Shown here in pieces: positions 1-5,378 of a stretch of DNA of 11,514 bases. Source of the stretch: JAWXUT01 sp044426075 (GTDB taxonomy: Bacteria; Bacillota; Clostridia; Christensenellales; DTU072); assembly GCA_044426075.1 (NCBI GenBank), contig JAWXUT010000053.1, forward strand, positions 1-11,514, read 5' to 3'. How positions within the stretch are numbered: the stretch's first letter is position 1; every line of letters begins with the position of its first letter. The notes below the pieces were generated by a model. The model worked only from the letters and a program-made list of their open reading frames with translations, was not told where the DNA came from and searched no databases. The translations under genes were made by a program, and so were the position numbers.

Positions 1-234
1 GCAAAATGAGATGTTTTCTGTTTGGAAGGTAAGGGTCAGCGTGAAGAGGTTACTACAGAATACGTTTTTGATGAAGAAATAAAAGCGCCTATTAAAAAGG
101 GAGACAAGGTTGGAGAAATAATAATAACATCAGCCGATGGCACAGAATATGCAAGAGTTGATATAGTTTCTGCAGAAAATGTAGAAAAAATGACATATGT
201 AGACGGCATAAGAGATATATTAAAAAACTGGTAA
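1..234 (+). CDS. D-alanyl-D-alanine carboxypeptidase (DacF/PBP5 type), C-terminal fragment with in-frame stop near the edge
   Basis: This is the 3' end of a penicillin-binding DD-carboxypeptidase, which trims the terminal D-Ala from peptidoglycan pentapeptides outside the membrane. Only the C-terminal beta domain (PBP5_C type) is visible. Its hallmark is IKAPIKKGDKVGE, followed by an alternating strand pattern and the VSAENVEKM motif (family pattern: APvkkGevvG...plvaaedVek). The catalytic SxxK, SxN and KTG motifs lie upstream, outside the window. The frame is open from base 10 to the TAA at 232-234, but base 7-9 is TGA in the same frame (Ala-Lys-stop-Asp-Val-Phe-Cys-Leu). Frame 2 is open from base 2 through about base 28 (reads NEMFSVWK), so a single missing base near 26-28 would also restore a continuous domain. 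It may therefore be a pseudogene, a read or assembly error, or an edge artefact. The TTG at 22 has no convincing ribosome-binding site and is unlikely to be a real start. Confidence 0.72.
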
Positions 235-240
235 AATAAA

Positions 241-273
241 TTAACCCACGGCAAATGCTGTGGGTTGTTCTTT
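241..273 (+). terminator. Rho-independent terminator after the carboxypeptidase gene
   Basis: A 10-bp stem (AACCCACGGC at 243-252 with GCTGTGGGTT at 257-266, one G-T pair) has a 4-nt AAAT loop and is followed by a T-rich tract (TTGTTCTTT). It begins 9 bases after the TAA of the upstream gene and separates it from the redox operon. Confidence 0.9.
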
Positions 274-278
274 ATTGA

Positions 279-308
279 TTTACAATAGTATAATTTATGT
301 GTTATAAT
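279..308 (+). promoter_or_regulatory. Sigma-A-type promoter of the redox operon
   Basis: The -35 box TTTACA (279-284, 5/6 to TTGACA) is followed by an 18-nt spacer and a perfect -10 box TATAAT (303-308). Transcription would start near 315, giving a leader of about 24 nt before the ATG at 339. The ribosome-binding site GAGGAG (329-334) lies 4 nt before that ATG. Confidence 0.75.
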
Positions 309-314
309 TACACT
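287..314 (+). repeat. Imperfect palindrome over the -10 region, possible operator
   Basis: AGTATAATT (287-295) and AATTACACT (306-314) form a 9-bp inverted repeat with one mismatch and a 10-nt spacer. The right arm includes part of the -10 box, and the pair spans spacer to transcription start. A dimeric repressor bound here would block the promoter. No regulator is encoded next to it, and A+T richness makes chance symmetry easier, so this is only a candidate. Confidence 0.35.
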
Positions 315-338
315 ATCAAGTAACGCACGAGGAGTACG

Positions 339-1091
339 ATGGAAAAACGCATAGTATTTTATTTTAGTGGAACGGGCAACTCTATGTCTGTTGCAAAAGG
401 GTTGGTTGCAAGCGGAGAGCTTATAGATATTTCTTTAGCAAAACCTCAAGAATATACTGCAGATGTAATAGGGTTAGTTTATCCTACATACTGCTTTGAA
501 GCACCTTCAATTGTAAAGGCATTTGTAGCTGCGTGTAAGTTCAACGCGAATTATGTATTTGCGGTGGCTACATGTGGTGGTCAAGTTGGAAACGCCACTG
601 GATGTATTGGTAAAATACTTGAATCCAAAAAGGGATTTTTGAGTTATTCTGCTAGTGTTGTTTTGCCAGATAACTGTTTGTTGTTCAAGAGCACTCCAGA
701 AAGTAGGCGTAAGATGTTGGATGCAGAGGCAGATACTGTAGCAAAAATTGCTTGTGATATAGAAAACCGCAAGTTGTCTTCATATAAGTACACAAAAATG
801 AATGAAATCACAACTAAGGCTTCTTGGTTTGCAATGAAAAAAGTTATGGGTCTTGACAACAAAAAGGCTAACACAAGCTGTGTTGGTTGCGGATTGTGTA
901 TGCGAGAGTGTCCAATGGACAACATCAAAGTTAAAGGAACAACTGTAACTTTTGGTAAAAGTTGCCAAGAATGTTACAAATGCATACATATTTGTCCAAA
1001 AGGCGCAATTAAATTTGGTGCAATTAAGGTAAATGACAAAAAACGATACGTTCATCCCGAACTAATTCAATCAATAAAGGAGAAATTTTAA
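339..1091 (+). CDS. EFR1-type flavodoxin/2[4Fe-4S] ferredoxin fusion protein
   Basis: A 250-residue cytoplasmic redox protein in two parts. Residues 1 to about 150 are flavodoxin-like: the phosphate-binding loop FSGTGNS (9-15) is the FMN site typical of the EFR1/flavodoxin family, and LVYPTYCFEAP (about 46-56) resembles the loop that flanks the isoalloxazine ring. Residues 180-225 hold two [4Fe-4S] motifs of the form CX2CX2CX3CP: Cys181, 184, 187, 191 and Cys209, 212, 215, 219. The protein is expected to pass electrons between ferredoxin-type clusters and flavin; the partner is not known from sequence. The start is fixed by GAGGAG before ATG and by the FYFSGTGNS strand at the very N-terminus. 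Its stop shares one base with the start of the nitroreductase gene (TAATG), so the two are probably translationally coupled. Confidence 0.88.
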   Translation: MEKRIVFYFSGTGNSMSVAKGLVASGELIDISLAKPQEYTADVIGLVYPTYCFEAPSIVKAFVAACKFNANYVFAVATCGGQVGNATGCIGKILESKKGFLSYSASVVLPDNCLLFKSTPESRRKMLDAEADTVAKIACDIENRKLSSYKYTKMNEITTKASWFAMKKVMGLDNKKANTSCVGCGLCMRECPMDNIKVKGTTVTFGKSCQECYKCIHICPKGAIKFGAIKVNDKKRYVHPELIQSIKEKF

Positions 1092-1600
1092 TGGAGCTAA
1101 TCAACATAAGGCGCAGTGTAAGAAGCTATACAGATCAAAAAGTTGAAGCGGAAAAAGTTGAACTACTTATGAAGGCTGCAATGCAAGCACCCTCAGCGCA
1201 CAACCAACAAGCGTGGGAGTTTTACATAGTTGAAGACAAAGAAACGCTTGAAAAGTTGTCACATTATAGCCCATATTCAATATGTGTGGCTTCAGCACCA
1301 ATGGCAATTGTTGTTGCTGGCAATAAAGAAAAAATGGTTTCACCCGAATATTGGCAACAGGATTTAGGTGCAGCTACGCAAAATATTTTACTTGAAGCGG
1401 CAAACATAGGTCTTGGCGGGGTTTGGCTTGCGTGCGCTCCAGTTGAAGATAGAATGCAAAACATAAAAGATATGTTCGGCTTAGATGATAATATTTTGCC
1501 ATATTGCGTAATTTCAGTGGGATATCCTAAATGGGAAAATGCTCACAAGTTTAAGGATAGATTTAATGCGGAAAGCGTGCACTATCTAGATAGAAAATAA
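1091..1600 (+). CDS. Nitroreductase-family FMN-dependent oxidoreductase
   Basis: A 169-residue protein, the usual length for the compact nitroreductase family of soluble homodimeric FMN enzymes that reduce nitroaromatics, quinones or flavins with NAD(P)H. Visible family features are the N-terminal RRSVRSY (FMN phosphate binding, residues 8-14), the APSAHNQQAW block (33-42), a QDLGAATQNILLEAA helix in the middle, GLGGVWL, and the C-terminal ISVGYP followed by a basic segment. It is preceded by AAAGGAG (1076-1082) and overlaps the EFR1-type gene by one base. The pairing suggests the iron-sulfur flavoprotein could feed electrons to, or work alongside, this enzyme; that is inference. The true substrate cannot be read from the sequence. 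Confidence 0.9.
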   Translation: MELINIRRSVRSYTDQKVEAEKVELLMKAAMQAPSAHNQQAWEFYIVEDKETLEKLSHYSPYSICVASAPMAIVVAGNKEKMVSPEYWQQDLGAATQNILLEAANIGLGGVWLACAPVEDRMQNIKDMFGLDDNILPYCVISVGYPKWENAHKFKDRFNAESVHYLDRK

Positions 1601-1622
1601 ATCTACTATCAAAACTTACAAC

Positions 1623-1661
1623 AAAAAAGATGACTATCTTTGGCGATATTCATCTTTTTTT
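1623..1661 (+). terminator. Strong rho-independent terminator of the redox operon
   Basis: An 11-bp perfect outer stem (AAAAAAGATGA, 1623-1633, with TCATCTTTTTT, 1650-1660) continues after one C-T mismatch into TATC/GATA (1635-1638 with 1645-1648) around a TTTGGC loop. The 3' side ends in a run of seven T. It starts 22 bases after the nitroreductase stop. The A-run on the 5' side would also allow it to work on the opposite strand. Confidence 0.92.
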
Positions 1662-1668
1662 GATTTTA

Positions 1669-1675
1669 TTCGACA
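1669..1675 (-). promoter_or_regulatory. Exact Spo0A box (distal)
   Basis: TTCGACA on the + strand is the exact complement of TGTCGAA, the core 0A box bound by phosphorylated Spo0A. Read on the minus strand with flanks it is TTTGTCGAATAAA, which also fits the T-rich 5' and A-rich 3' flank preference. It overlaps a possible -35 (TCGACA, 1670-1675) lying 17 nt before CATAAT (1693-1698), so a protein bound here could block or activate that start. Function is inferred. Confidence 0.6.
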
Positions 1676-1733
1676 AATTAATTATATTTTCACATAATAA
1701 AATACATAATATTTAAACAAATTAATATTATTT

Positions 1734-1740
1734 TTCGACA
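1734..1740 (-). promoter_or_regulatory. Exact Spo0A box (proximal)
   Basis: A second TTCGACA in the same orientation, 65 bp downstream of the first; on the minus strand it reads ATGTCGAAAAATAA. The proposed promoter start (about 1878) lies about 140 bases downstream. Two exact, same-orientation copies in one non-coding region are unlikely by chance in such A+T-rich DNA. I saw no other exact copy in the window by eye. Confidence 0.6.
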
Positions 1741-1842
1741 TATAAATACAAAATATATCTAAAAGCTAAAATATCTAAAGAATAGCAAACAATTAAGCAA
1801 AAAACTATTTCAAAAATAATTTAAAAAAGTTTGTAAAAACTA

Positions 1843-1871
1843 TAGACATTTTAGTTTGAATGGTGTATTAT
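1843..1871 (+). promoter_or_regulatory. Sigma-A-type promoter for the Spo0A-domain gene
   Basis: The -35 box TAGACA (1843-1848, 5/6), a 17-nt spacer and the -10 box TATTAT (1866-1871, 5/6) make a good vegetative promoter. Transcription would start near 1878, giving a 5' leader of about 128 nt before the ATG at 2006, long for this genome and long enough for leader control. Confidence 0.6.
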
Positions 1872-1877
1872 ATCAAT

Positions 1878-1988
1878 ATGCTCATTGAAATTAGTAGAAT
1901 TTTTGCGAATCTAGGCGATAAAAATCGTTTGGGAGTGTATTTTGCTTACCAATTTTTAATAATCACAATAAATAATACAAATTTTTAA
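1878..1988 (+). CDS. Possible 36-residue leader peptide or gene remnant
   Basis: An ATG-initiated frame runs through the leader of the Spo0A-domain gene and ends with TAA at 1986-1988, just before that gene's ribosome-binding site. No Shine-Dalgarno sequence precedes it, and the ATG falls at the predicted transcription start, so translation would have to be leaderless. Residues 6-18 (SRIFANLGDKNRL) resemble the start of the ArsR-type helix-turn-helix domain (pattern: IFkaLgDptRLrIL), but no HTH follows. It could be a decayed regulator fragment, a leader peptide or chance. Confidence 0.2.
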   Translation: MLIEISRIFANLGDKNRLGVYFAYQFLIITINNTNF

Positions 1989-1993
1989 ACACA

Positions 1994-2000
1994 TAGGAGG
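1994..2000 (+). promoter_or_regulatory. Perfect ribosome-binding site of the Spo0A-domain gene
   Basis: TAGGAGG lies 5 nt before the ATG at 2006. It fixes that ATG as the start, which excludes an upstream receiver domain: there is no open frame for one between this site and the previous gene. Confidence 0.85.
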
Positions 2001-2005
2001 ATATT

Positions 2006-2440
2006 ATGGAATACAATAGTGTAAATGAATTGTCTGCGGAGTTTATATCTCTAAATTCAGCATTTATCGACGCGCAAATAAGAAGATATTTGTTGCAAAT
2101 AGGGGTGTTGCCCAACTTAAAGGGATTTAAGTTGATTGGGGCTGCTGTTAATTTATGGATGGGTAAACCAGACTTGTTTTTTATGTCAATGGGTGACACA
2201 TATGTAACGCTTGGCGAGTCGTTTGGATTAAAGCATACCAGTGTTGAACGAAATATAAGGCACGCAATTAATCAAGCATATTTTAACGGAAAGCTTCGTA
2301 ACTTAAACAAGATATGTAAAGTTGATGTTTTTGACGGGCTAGAAAAACCCACAAACAGCGAGGTTATTTGTCTGCTAGTTGAAGCAATTTATTGGGACTT
2401 AGTAGACAACAACACTCACGCAGAAGCAATTGGCATGTAA
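2006..2440 (+). CDS. Stand-alone Spo0A C-terminal-domain DNA-binding protein (no receiver domain)
   Basis: This 144-residue protein aligns along residues 25-133 with the Spo0A C-terminal effector domain (Spo0A_C). Seen directly: IGVLPNLKGF (32-41) for the Spo0A IGVPAHIKGY block; LGESFGLKHTSVERNIRHAI (69-88) for the helix-turn-helix, with VER, IRHAI intact; GKLRNLNKI (95-103) for GNIDSINKL; and KPTNSEVI (114-121) for KPTNSEFI. Absent: the roughly 120-residue phosphoacceptor receiver domain; only about 24 polar N-terminal residues precede the domain. Full-length Spo0A is a phosphorelay-activated dimer that controls entry into sporulation. Without a receiver this version would act constitutively or be controlled only by its level. 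In the recognition helix the residue matching B. subtilis Spo0A Arg211 (SRVER) is Ser79 (TSVER), which could change base preference. It is single-gene, with its own promoter, two 0A boxes upstream and no clear terminator downstream. It could be a Spo0A competitor, a sporulation-phase regulator or a domain co-opted for another regulon. Confidence 0.85.
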   Translation: MEYNSVNELSAEFISLNSAFIDAQIRRYLLQIGVLPNLKGFKLIGAAVNLWMGKPDLFFMSMGDTYVTLGESFGLKHTSVERNIRHAINQAYFNGKLRNLNKICKVDVFDGLEKPTNSEVICLLVEAIYWDLVDNNTHAEAIGM

Positions 2441-2457
2441 ATTAAGATACATTTAGT

Positions 2458-2475
2458 TAGTATGTTGAAATACTA
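2458..2475 (+). repeat. Short perfect inverted repeat upstream of the Asp23-operon promoter
   Basis: TAGTAT and ATACTA flank a 6-nt spacer and end directly at the -35 box. There is no T-run after it, so it does not look like a terminator; it may be a small operator or chance. Confidence 0.25.
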
Positions 2476-2504
2476 TTGCAAACTTCAATTAAATATGATA
2501 TAAT
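2476..2504 (+). promoter_or_regulatory. Extended -10 promoter of the Asp23-nusB-folD-xse-ispA-tlyA unit
   Basis: TTGCAA (2476-2481), a 17-nt spacer and TGATATAAT (2496-2504), a perfect extended -10. Transcription should start near 2511, leaving a leader of about 20 nt with AAGGA before the ATG at 2532. Confidence 0.75.
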
Positions 2505-2531
2505 ACTTATATTAAATATAAGGATATTAAT

Positions 2532-2867
2532 ATGACAGAACAGCTAACAACACAAGTTATAAATAGATATTGCAGCATCATTGCATCTATTGCGAACAAC
2601 ACCATAGCTAAAGTAGAAGGTGTATCGCAAGAACGTGGTCTTGTAAAATATAAATTTGGGCTTAGTACGCTTAAAGACAGAAATGTGCACGTTGATATTA
2701 TAAACGAAAAGGCAATTATCGATATGTATGTTAATGTTAATTTTGGATACAGTGTGCCAGAAGTGGTCTGCAATTTACAAGAAAAAATCAAACGTAGTGT
2801 AGAAGAAAATACTAGGTTTGAAGTAAAAAAGATAAATGTTAATGTCGTAAACATAAATTTTAATTAG
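2532..2867 (+). CDS. Asp23/Gls24-family envelope stress protein
   Basis: This 111-residue protein belongs to the Asp23/Gls24 (DUF322) family, small soluble proteins often linked to cell-envelope homeostasis and, in several Bacillota, membrane-anchored through a partner. Visible features are the N-terminal helix leading into IASIANNTIAKVEGV (about 17-31; family pattern IAgiAatevpGV), a central basic stretch, IDMYVNVNFGYSVPEV (about 63-78; pattern vdlyivveyGvnIpev), then a VQ-like NLQEKIKRSVEENT helix and a final VKKINVNVVNI strand. Such genes commonly sit directly before nusB in Clostridia, as here, 11 bases away. It uses TAG as its stop, one of only two genes here to do so. Its biochemical role remains unclear in the family. 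Confidence 0.9.
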   Translation: MTEQLTTQVINRYCSIIASIANNTIAKVEGVSQERGLVKYKFGLSTLKDRNVHVDIINEKAIIDMYVNVNFGYSVPEVVCNLQEKIKRSVEENTRFEVKKINVNVVNINFN

Positions 2868-2878
2868 GAAGAGAAGGC

Positions 2879-3334
2879 ATGAACAACGTTGAAAGTAGAA
2901 AAATTGCGCGAGATTTTGCGTACAAATTAGTGTTTGAATATCTGTTTGTTAAAGAGATCAATCACGATAGTCTAGAAAAGAGTTTAGCTGCAACAAGCAC
3001 TGAAAGCAATCGCGACTACATAAGTGAAGCATATATTGGCGTAATAGAGCATTATGATGAATTAATAGAAGTTATAAAAAAATATGCGCGCAGATTTGCG
3101 TTAGAGAGAATTTATAAATCCGATCTAGCGGCATTGCTTCTTGCAATATACGAGATGAAATATATTGACAATATCCCATTATCAGTTTCAATCAGCGAGG
3201 CGGTAGAATTGGTGAAGTTGTACAGTACAGAAAAAAGCAACAAGTTTGTAAATGGATTGTTATCATCAGTATTTAAAGAATTGTCAGAACCAGCAGTGGC
3301 AGAAGCAGAAGTTGTTGCTACAGAAGAAGTGTAA
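2879..3334 (+). CDS. nusB: Transcription antitermination factor NusB
   Basis: NusB binds the BoxA RNA with NusE (ribosomal protein S10) and prevents premature termination of rRNA transcripts. The 151-residue sequence shows the all-helical NusB pattern: ARDFAYKLVFEY near the N-terminus (RNA-binding arginine-rich helix), a variable middle, RIYKSDLAALLLAIYEM (about 77-93; family pattern ldrvDraiLrlaiYEl), IPLSVSISEAVELVKLYSTEKSNKFVNGLL (about 99-128; pattern vpinEaVelAkkygtekspkFVNGvLd). The final 15 residues or so are acidic and Ala/Glu/Val-rich, beyond the conserved fold, making it slightly longer than usual. The AGGA overlapping the previous stop serves as ribosome-binding site, about 9 nt from the ATG. 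Confidence 0.95.
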   Translation: MNNVESRKIARDFAYKLVFEYLFVKEINHDSLEKSLAATSTESNRDYISEAYIGVIEHYDELIEVIKKYARRFALERIYKSDLAALLLAIYEMKYIDNIPLSVSISEAVELVKLYSTEKSNKFVNGLLSSVFKELSEPAVAEAEVVATEEV

Positions 3335-3348
3335 TAAGAGGTGTAATT

Positions 3349-4200
3349 ATGCAAATTATTGACGGAAAAATGGTTTCACAGCAAGTTCGCGAAGAGTTAA
3401 AAACTGAAATCACAGAAGCAAAAGATAAATTTTGGGCTCCAATGGGCTTAGCAGTTATTATTGTTGGCGAAAATCCAGCGAGCAAAGTATATGTTCGCAA
3501 CAAAGTAAAGGCTTGTGAAGAAGTGGGTATAACTTCTTTGCATTATGAGTTGCCAAGTGATACAACATCTGACGAATTGAATGAATTGATTGACGAGCTA
3601 AATGGTAGGCGTGATGTAAATGGGATTTTGGTTCAGTTGCCATTGCCTGCACATTTAAATGAAAAAGATGTACTAAATAGAATTGCTGTTCAAAAAGATG
3701 TAGACGGTTTTAGTCCTTATCAAATGGGCAAACTTGTTATTGGCGAACCAGATTTAGTTGCTTGCACACCCAAGGGTGTAATGGTTATGCTAGAGAGATA
3801 TGGCATAGATGTTTGTGGTATGAATGTTGCAATTTTAGGCAGATCAAATATTGTAGGCAAGCCAATTGCACACTTAATGCTACAAAAAAATGCAACCGTT
3901 ACAATTTGTCACACCAAAACAAAAAACCTAGAAGAGGTGTTATCAAATGCAGATCTTGTGGTTGTAGCTGTGGGTAGAGCCAAACTTGTAAAGTCAAATA
4001 TGATAAAAGAAGGCGCAATTGTTGTTGATGTTGGCATTAATAGGCAAGAAGACGGCAAACTCTGCGGAGATGTTGATTTTGAAGATGTTAAAGAAAAATG
4101 TTCATTTATTACACCAGTTCCTGGTGGAGTTGGCCCAATGACAATTACAATGCTATTGTCAAATACATTAAAGGCGTACATCGAGCAAAATGCAAGGTAA
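3349..4200 (+). CDS. folD: Bifunctional methylenetetrahydrofolate dehydrogenase/methenyl-THF cyclohydrolase FolD
   Basis: FolD interconverts 5,10-methylene-THF, 5,10-methenyl-THF and 10-formyl-THF with NADP(+), supplying one-carbon units for purines, thymidylate and formyl-Met. The length, 283 residues, is normal. Seen: YVRNKVKACEEVGI with the catalytic Tyr48 and Lys52 pair, VNGILVQLPLP and KDVDGF in the active-site cleft, the Rossmann-domain dinucleotide loop GRSNIVGKP (164-172), and PGGVGPMT (258-265) near the C-terminus. The ribosome-binding site AGAGGTG (3337-3343) supports the ATG. The stop overlaps the start of xseA by 11 bases. In obligate anaerobes this enzyme can also link to the Wood-Ljungdahl or formate route, but nothing here decides that. 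Confidence 0.97.
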   Translation: MQIIDGKMVSQQVREELKTEITEAKDKFWAPMGLAVIIVGENPASKVYVRNKVKACEEVGITSLHYELPSDTTSDELNELIDELNGRRDVNGILVQLPLPAHLNEKDVLNRIAVQKDVDGFSPYQMGKLVIGEPDLVACTPKGVMVMLERYGIDVCGMNVAILGRSNIVGKPIAHLMLQKNATVTICHTKTKNLEEVLSNADLVVVAVGRAKLVKSNMIKEGAIVVDVGINRQEDGKLCGDVDFEDVKEKCSFITPVPGGVGPMTITMLLSNTLKAYIEQNAR

Positions 4201-5377
4201 TATAAACCACATTACAGTTTCGCAATTTAGCAACTATATCAAAAATATTTTAGCTTATGAAGATATGTTGCAAGGAATATATATTTTAGGCGAAGTATCA
4301 GGTGTATCTCATTCGGGTGGAAATGTATATTTTACCCTTAAAGATGAAGGTGCTCAAGTTGCTTGTTGTCAATTTAAAAATACGCACACTTACTCTGTAA
4401 AAAACGGAGAAAGGGTGCTTTTATTTGGTTCAGCCGATTATTATGCACCGTGGGGAAAACTCTCATTTATAGTTAGAAAAGTTGTGCCATATGGCAAAGG
4501 TGTGCAACACGAAATGCTAGAAAAGTTAAAAGCGGATTTGGCAAAAGAGGGGCTGTTTTCAGAAAGTCATAAAAAAAGCATACCTCCATTCCCTCATAAT
4601 ATTTGTGTTGTAACAAGTATAAGTGGCGCTGTAATTGAGGATATTAAATCTACAATAAGAAGATATAACGGATACATTAATATATGTATTTCGGATACCA
4701 AAGTTCAAGGTGTAGGTGCCTCAACTCAAATTTGTGACGCATTAAAACTTGCAGACCAAGCTGGATTTGATGCCATTATTTTGGCACGCGGAGGCGGTTC
4801 ATTTGAAGACTTAATGGCGTTTAATGATGAGAGCGTTGTGCGTACAATTTATGCTATGCAAACGCCAACAATATCTGCAGTTGGGCACGAAACAGATTTC
4901 ACGCTTTGTGATTTTGTGGCAGATGAGCGAGCGCTAACCCCAACAGCTGCAGCAGAACGTGTGGCGTTTTCAGAGATAGATTTAAAACGCACTTTTAGCG
5001 ATAAATTAACAAAGGCGCAAAGCATAATTCAGTATCAACTGGATAGTGATTTAAATAAAGTTAGAGGCACAATTAAAGAAATTTATCACCATAGCAGAGC
5101 GCAACTAAATAAATTTTCTGCAGATATATCCCGTAAAATTAATATTGTTGGGCAGATAGTTGCAAAAAATTATGCAGAAAATGAGGCTATGTTAAATGAA
5201 AAGCGCACCAAGCTAAATGCGCTTAATCCATACAAATTAATGCAAAGTGGATATTTTAAGTTGACTGACAGCAAAGGGAATCCGCTAATTGGGGTTAAAA
5301 AACTTCAAAATGGCGACAAAATAACAATAACTGGCAGTGACGGAACAGTAGAAGCACAAATTATTAGAGAGGTATAA
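4190..5377 (+). CDS. xseA: Exodeoxyribonuclease VII large subunit
   Basis: Catalytic subunit of exonuclease VII, which degrades single-stranded DNA from both ends to oligonucleotides, in a complex with several XseB chains. Domains in order: N-terminal OB-fold (about 7-105; ITVSQFSNYIKNIL, ILGEVSGVSHSGGNVYFTLKD), catalytic core (about 120-260) with ARGGGSFEDLMAFNDE (199-214) and VGHETDFTLCDFVADERA.TPTAAAE region (231-256), then a long helical, probably coiled-coil segment (about 260-345) that binds XseB, and a short C-terminal strand region ending GDKITITGSDGTVEAQI. At 395 residues it is at the short end of the family, with a compact coiled-coil. The start lies inside folD, 11 bases upstream of its stop, with only a weak ribosome-binding site; coupling to folD translation is likely. 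Confidence 0.96.
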   Translation: MQGNINHITVSQFSNYIKNILAYEDMLQGIYILGEVSGVSHSGGNVYFTLKDEGAQVACCQFKNTHTYSVKNGERVLLFGSADYYAPWGKLSFIVRKVVPYGKGVQHEMLEKLKADLAKEGLFSESHKKSIPPFPHNICVVTSISGAVIEDIKSTIRRYNGYINICISDTKVQGVGASTQICDALKLADQAGFDAIILARGGGSFEDLMAFNDESVVRTIYAMQTPTISAVGHETDFTLCDFVADERALTPTAAAERVAFSEIDLKRTFSDKLTKAQSIIQYQLDSDLNKVRGTIKEIYHHSRAQLNKFSADISRKINIVGQIVAKNYAENEAMLNEKRTKLNALNPYKLMQSGYFKLTDSKGNPLIGVKKLQNGDKITITGSDGTVEAQIIREV

Positions 5378-5378
5378 T

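Larger units (their letters stand above)
1662..2005 (+). other. A+T-rich regulatory intergenic region before the Spo0A-domain gene
   Basis: About 340 bases lie between the redox terminator and the Spo0A-domain gene. The stretch holds two exact Spo0A boxes (listed separately), a direct repeat ACAAATTAAT (1673-1682 and 1717-1726), a good promoter at 1843-1871, a possible 36-codon ORF and a perfect ribosome-binding site. Bases 1741-1842 are almost pure A+T with no motif I can name; such DNA can be intrinsically bent or act as an UP element, but nothing shows it here. Confidence 0.6.

Noticed and set aside
7..9. TGA as a recoded sense codon
   Set aside because: None of the 15 readable stops is TGA (13 TAA, 2 TAG), which first looked suggestive. 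But Trp is encoded by TGG throughout (for example four times in the nitroreductase) and the conserved genes run full-length with no internal TGA, so reassignment is not supported; rarity of TGA stops is usual in A+T-rich Bacillota.
1913..1930. Riboswitch or structured leader before the Spo0A-domain gene
   Set aside because: Only a 5-bp hairpin (GCGAT/ATCGT) is visible in the A+T-rich leader, with no known riboswitch core.
2458..2475. Terminator for the Spo0A-domain gene
   Set aside because: The 6-bp stem is not followed by a T-run and abuts the -35 of the next promoter, so it is not a terminator.
3112..3503. Minus-strand frames over nusB and folD
   Set aside because: Both are shadows of highly conserved + strand genes.
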